DNA from: an uncultured Syntrophobacteraceae bacterium
GTDB taxonomy: Bacteria > Desulfobacterota > Syntrophobacteria > Syntrophobacterales > Syntrophobacteraceae
DNA: 7,218 nt
Direction: 5' to 3'
Assembly (NCBI GenBank): GCA_937889795.1
Contig: CALBZH010000527.1
Coordinates: forward strand, 1 to 7,218
Numbering within the stretch: position 1 is the stretch's first letter; each line of letters starts with the position of its first letter. The position numbers were made by a program, and so were the translations under genes. Shown in pieces: positions 6,771 to 7,218 of the stretch. Below the pieces are notes generated by a model. That model was given only the letters and a program-made list of their open reading frames with translations, was not told where the DNA came from and searched no databases.

Positions 6771-6961
6771 GGCTCTTCCCCCGCGCCACCCCCATGCACT
6801 CCCTTCTGTCTCGAGCGCATCATGCTGGATACGGTAAAGGCAAGGATCAAGCCACTGAGGATCAGCAGCGTCCATTCACCGGAAGCGAGCAAGCGGACCA
6901 AGCCGTAGACAAAAAGGGATGCGCCACCAATCAGGCTCAACCACTGAGTACTGCGATCCAT
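6767..6961 (-). CDS. Small two-helix membrane protein, unknown function
   Basis: A 64-residue protein I do not recognise. It has a short polar N-terminus (MDRSTQ), two hydrophobic segments (about WLSLIGGASLFVYGLVRLLA, 7-26, and WTLLILSGLILAFTVSSMM, 30-48) joined by a tight SGE turn, and a basic, glycine-rich tail (RSRQKGVHGGGAGEEP). This predicts a helical hairpin in the inner membrane with both ends on the same side; the arginines and lysine of the tail suggest the cytoplasm. The GGxxLxxYG pattern in helix 1 loosely recalls DUF2892/YgaP-like small membrane proteins, but that is a weak resemblance. The ATG at 6961 is chosen because AGAGGA lies 8 bases upstream. The frame stays open to a TTG at 7069, but those 36 extra residues are polar and have no ribosome-binding site. 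It lies 112 bases before lysS on the same strand, so readthrough into lysS is possible. Confidence 0.6.
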   Translation of the reverse strand: MDRSTQWLSLIGGASLFVYGLVRLLASGEWTLLILSGLILAFTVSSMMRSRQKGVHGGGAGEEP

Positions 6962-7087
6962 GCGCCATTTCCTCTTCTGAGCACTGGATAAGCCCCGAAG
7001 CTGGGACCCACCTTGTTTATCGAGTTTTTGGTTAAAAGGCAAAGAAAAAGACAGACGAGCACGACGCAAACCCAGAGCGCAAGCCTA

Positions 7088-7117
7088 TTGACAAACGGTC
7101 CTCGTTCCGACTAAGTA
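7088..7117 (+). promoter_or_regulatory. Candidate promoter for tRNA-Arg
   Basis: A perfect -35 hexamer TTGACA (7088-7093) is followed after 17-18 bases by CTAAGTA (7111-7117), a poor -10. Transcription would begin near 7124, about 44 bases before the mature tRNA 5' end, which is a normal leader length for a processed tRNA. The -35 and the position are good; the -10 is the weak point. Confidence 0.45.
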
Positions 7118-7129
7118 GCACCAGTTCCG

Positions 7130-7159
7130 TGCCCGGATGGGCTCTCCCATGACCGGGCA
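7130..7159 (+). repeat. Strong hairpin in the presumed tRNA-Arg leader
   Basis: TGCCCGG (7130-7136) pairs with CCGGGCA (7153-7159) and ATGGG (7137-7141) with CCCAT (7146-7150), around a CTCT loop with a 2-base GA bulge on the 3' side. That gives 12 base pairs in total. It ends 8 bases before the tRNA. No T run follows on either strand, so it is not a canonical terminator. It may be a processing or stability element of the pre-tRNA, or an unrelated palindrome. Confidence 0.6.
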
Positions 7160-7167
7160 AAACCTGC

Positions 7168-7218
7168 GCGCCTGTAGCTCAGTTGGATAGAGCAACGGAC
7201 TTCTAATCCGTGGGTCAG
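7168..7218 (+). tRNA. tRNA-Arg (anticodon TCT), 3' part outside window
   Basis: Cloverleaf elements in order: 5' acceptor strand GCGCCTG (7168-7174), T8-A9, D-stem GCTC (7177-7180) and GAGC (7190-7193) with loop AGTTGGATA, anticodon stem ACGGA (7195-7199) and TCCGT (7207-7211) around loop CTTCTAA (7200-7206). Anticodon TCT (7202-7204) reads AGA and, by wobble, AGG arginine codons. The window ends in the variable loop, so the T arm, acceptor 3' strand and any encoded CCA cannot be checked. It is transcribed away from the lysS cluster. Confidence 0.93.

Larger units (their letters stand above)
6962..7167. other. Divergent intergenic region between the small membrane gene and tRNA-Arg
   Basis: About 206 bases from which the small gene (minus) and tRNA-Arg (plus) are read outward. 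On the minus strand, AGAGGA (6970-6975) is the ribosome-binding site of the small gene. TTGCCT followed after 16 bases by GATAAA (about 7014-7041) could be a weak promoter for it (four of six in each box, no further support). A purine-rich, A-rich plus-strand tract lies at about 7034-7054. The plus-strand tRNA promoter and a hairpin occupy the right third. Confidence 0.45.

Noticed and set aside
6962..7069. Upstream TTG start extending the small membrane protein to 100 residues
   Set aside because: No ribosome-binding site before the TTG, the extra 36 residues are polar and low-quality, and AGAGGA precedes the ATG at 6961.
1..7218. A novel defence, mobile or biosynthetic system
   Set aside because: Nearly all of the sequence is accounted for by well-known translation and envelope-assembly genes; no transposase, integrase, repeat array, phage or toxin-antitoxin signature was seen.

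Overview
This window looks like a chromosomal housekeeping segment from a Gram-negative (two-membrane) bacterium. Moderate-to-high GC, short spacers, and the gene order lysS - lolC - lolD - bamA - skp/ompH point to the Desulfobacterota (former Deltaproteobacteria) or a neighbouring phylum. The N-terminal accessory domain on BamA also fits that group. The taxonomic placement is inferred from gene order and protein style, not from any database search.

Layout, read on the minus strand from right to left: a 64-residue two-helix membrane protein of unknown function (6767-6961); lysyl-tRNA synthetase LysS (5164-6654), with a candidate sigma70-type promoter just upstream that overlaps the end of the small gene; the lipoprotein-release permease LolC (3909-5156), 7 bases after lysS; its ATPase LolD (3170-3916), overlapping lolC by 8 bases; a 203-base spacer containing one perfect hairpin; the outer-membrane assembly factor BamA (339-2966); and the start of the periplasmic chaperone Skp/OmpH (327 down to base 1, cut by the window edge), whose ribosome-binding site is built on the bamA stop codon. 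On the plus strand at the far right, a tRNA-Arg (anticodon TCT) begins at 7168 and runs off the window. It is preceded by a candidate promoter and a strong 12-bp hairpin in its presumed leader.

The genes form an envelope-biogenesis cluster. LolCD extracts lipoproteins from the inner membrane for delivery to the outer membrane, Skp escorts unfolded outer-membrane proteins across the periplasm, and BamA inserts them. LysS is a translation enzyme that often sits next to lolCD. No mobile element, CRISPR array, phage gene or defence system is visible, and no stretch over 300 bases lacks a gene. I found no evidence for a new biological system. The points most worth a second look are a Gly-to-Glu change inside the LolD Walker A loop, the extra N-terminal domain and compact barrel of BamA, the hairpin ahead of tRNA-Arg, and the unidentified small membrane protein.
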